From positions 1 through 40,714 of the forward strand of contig NZ_WASP01000020.1 in NCBI RefSeq assembly GCF_009712225.1: 40,714 nt of DNA, written 5' to 3'. The position numbers and the translations under genes are program-made. Of the stretch, positions 40,679 to 40,714 are shown one piece after another. How positions within the stretch are numbered: position 1 is the first letter of the stretch; every line of letters begins with the position of its first letter. Under the pieces are notes generated by a model. That model saw only the letters and a list, made by a program, of their open reading frames with translations, was not told the DNA's origin and did no database searches. The stretch is from Desulfovibrio sp. (GTDB taxonomy: Bacteria > Desulfobacterota > Desulfovibrionia > Desulfovibrionales > Desulfovibrionaceae).

Positions 40679-40714
40679 GTGAGACTCACGGAGGGGATTC
40701 CCAAGCCGGCCAGA

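Overview
The window looks like part of a conjugative element (ICE or plasmid) of a high-GC alphaproteobacterium. The grounds are the GC-rich codon use, a double-hairpin palindrome at 659-740 of a kind widespread in Rhizobiales and related alphaproteobacteria, IS5-family fragments at both ends, and a DUF1173 gene, a family typical of mobile elements. No rRNA, tRNA or CRISPR array was seen, and the species cannot be named from sequence alone.

Layout. 1-1.3 kb: IS5-family element cut by the window edge, the palindrome, and one small unknown gene. 1.3-5.6 kb: a minus-strand, tightly overlapping operon (unknown protein, 31-aa microprotein, DUF1173 protein, degenerate-GGDEF/EAL phosphodiesterase, membrane HExxH protein). 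It is divergent from the transfer operon, and an inverted repeat lies in the shared promoter region. 5.7-10.2 kb: traL, traE, traK, an unknown membrane protein, traB and traV, closed by a hairpin terminator. 26.4-38.9 kb: pilin traA, a tandem-duplicated DsbC-like protein, a small membrane protein, traC, trbI, an S26 (TrhF/TraF-like) peptidase, a membrane protein, a trbC-traW fusion, traU, a PP2C-like phosphatase and traN. The order L-E-K-B-V-A-dsbC-C-(trhF)-W-U-N is that of SXT/R391 and IncA/C type-F systems. In those systems traF/H/G lie elsewhere, so their absence here need not mean decay.

The unusual part is 10.3-26.2 kb, where about 16 kb of surface-protein DNA separates traV from traA. 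It holds two secreted repeat proteins that share a signal-peptide style, an N-terminal module and an untranslated leader. The first (10499-13240, choice-of-anchor-D-like repeats) is followed by three promoterless, startless C-terminal cassettes. All three are on the opposite strand, and each begins with the same 14-bp sequence TTACACATCTTCTG. The expressed gene carries TTACACATC in the same reading frame at the equivalent point (codon 744). Next to the cassettes lies an XRE regulator plus tyrosine-recombinase operon. Inversion between the site in the gene and any cassette site would exchange the C-terminus in frame, giving predicted proteins of 913, 1268, 994 or 986 aa. This is the logic of the IncI pilV shufflon, applied here to an unrelated repeat adhesin on an SXT-like transfer system. 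It is my main candidate for an undescribed system. The second protein (1718 aa) resembles the giant Ig-like proteins of conjugative plasmids. A frameshifted TnpB-like gene lies between the recombinase module and this giant gene.

38.9-40.7 kb: a truncated IS5-family transposase is fused to what remains of a CD-NTase gene that has lost its 5' end. A gene for an E2-like protein follows, so this is the remnant of a short (E2-type) CBASS defence operon. Taken together, the window encodes an envelope-spanning mating apparatus, a pilus, periplasmic disulfide chemistry for its Cys-rich parts (TraU, TraN, TraV), and a probably phase-variable surface adhesin that could alter recipient or surface recognition.
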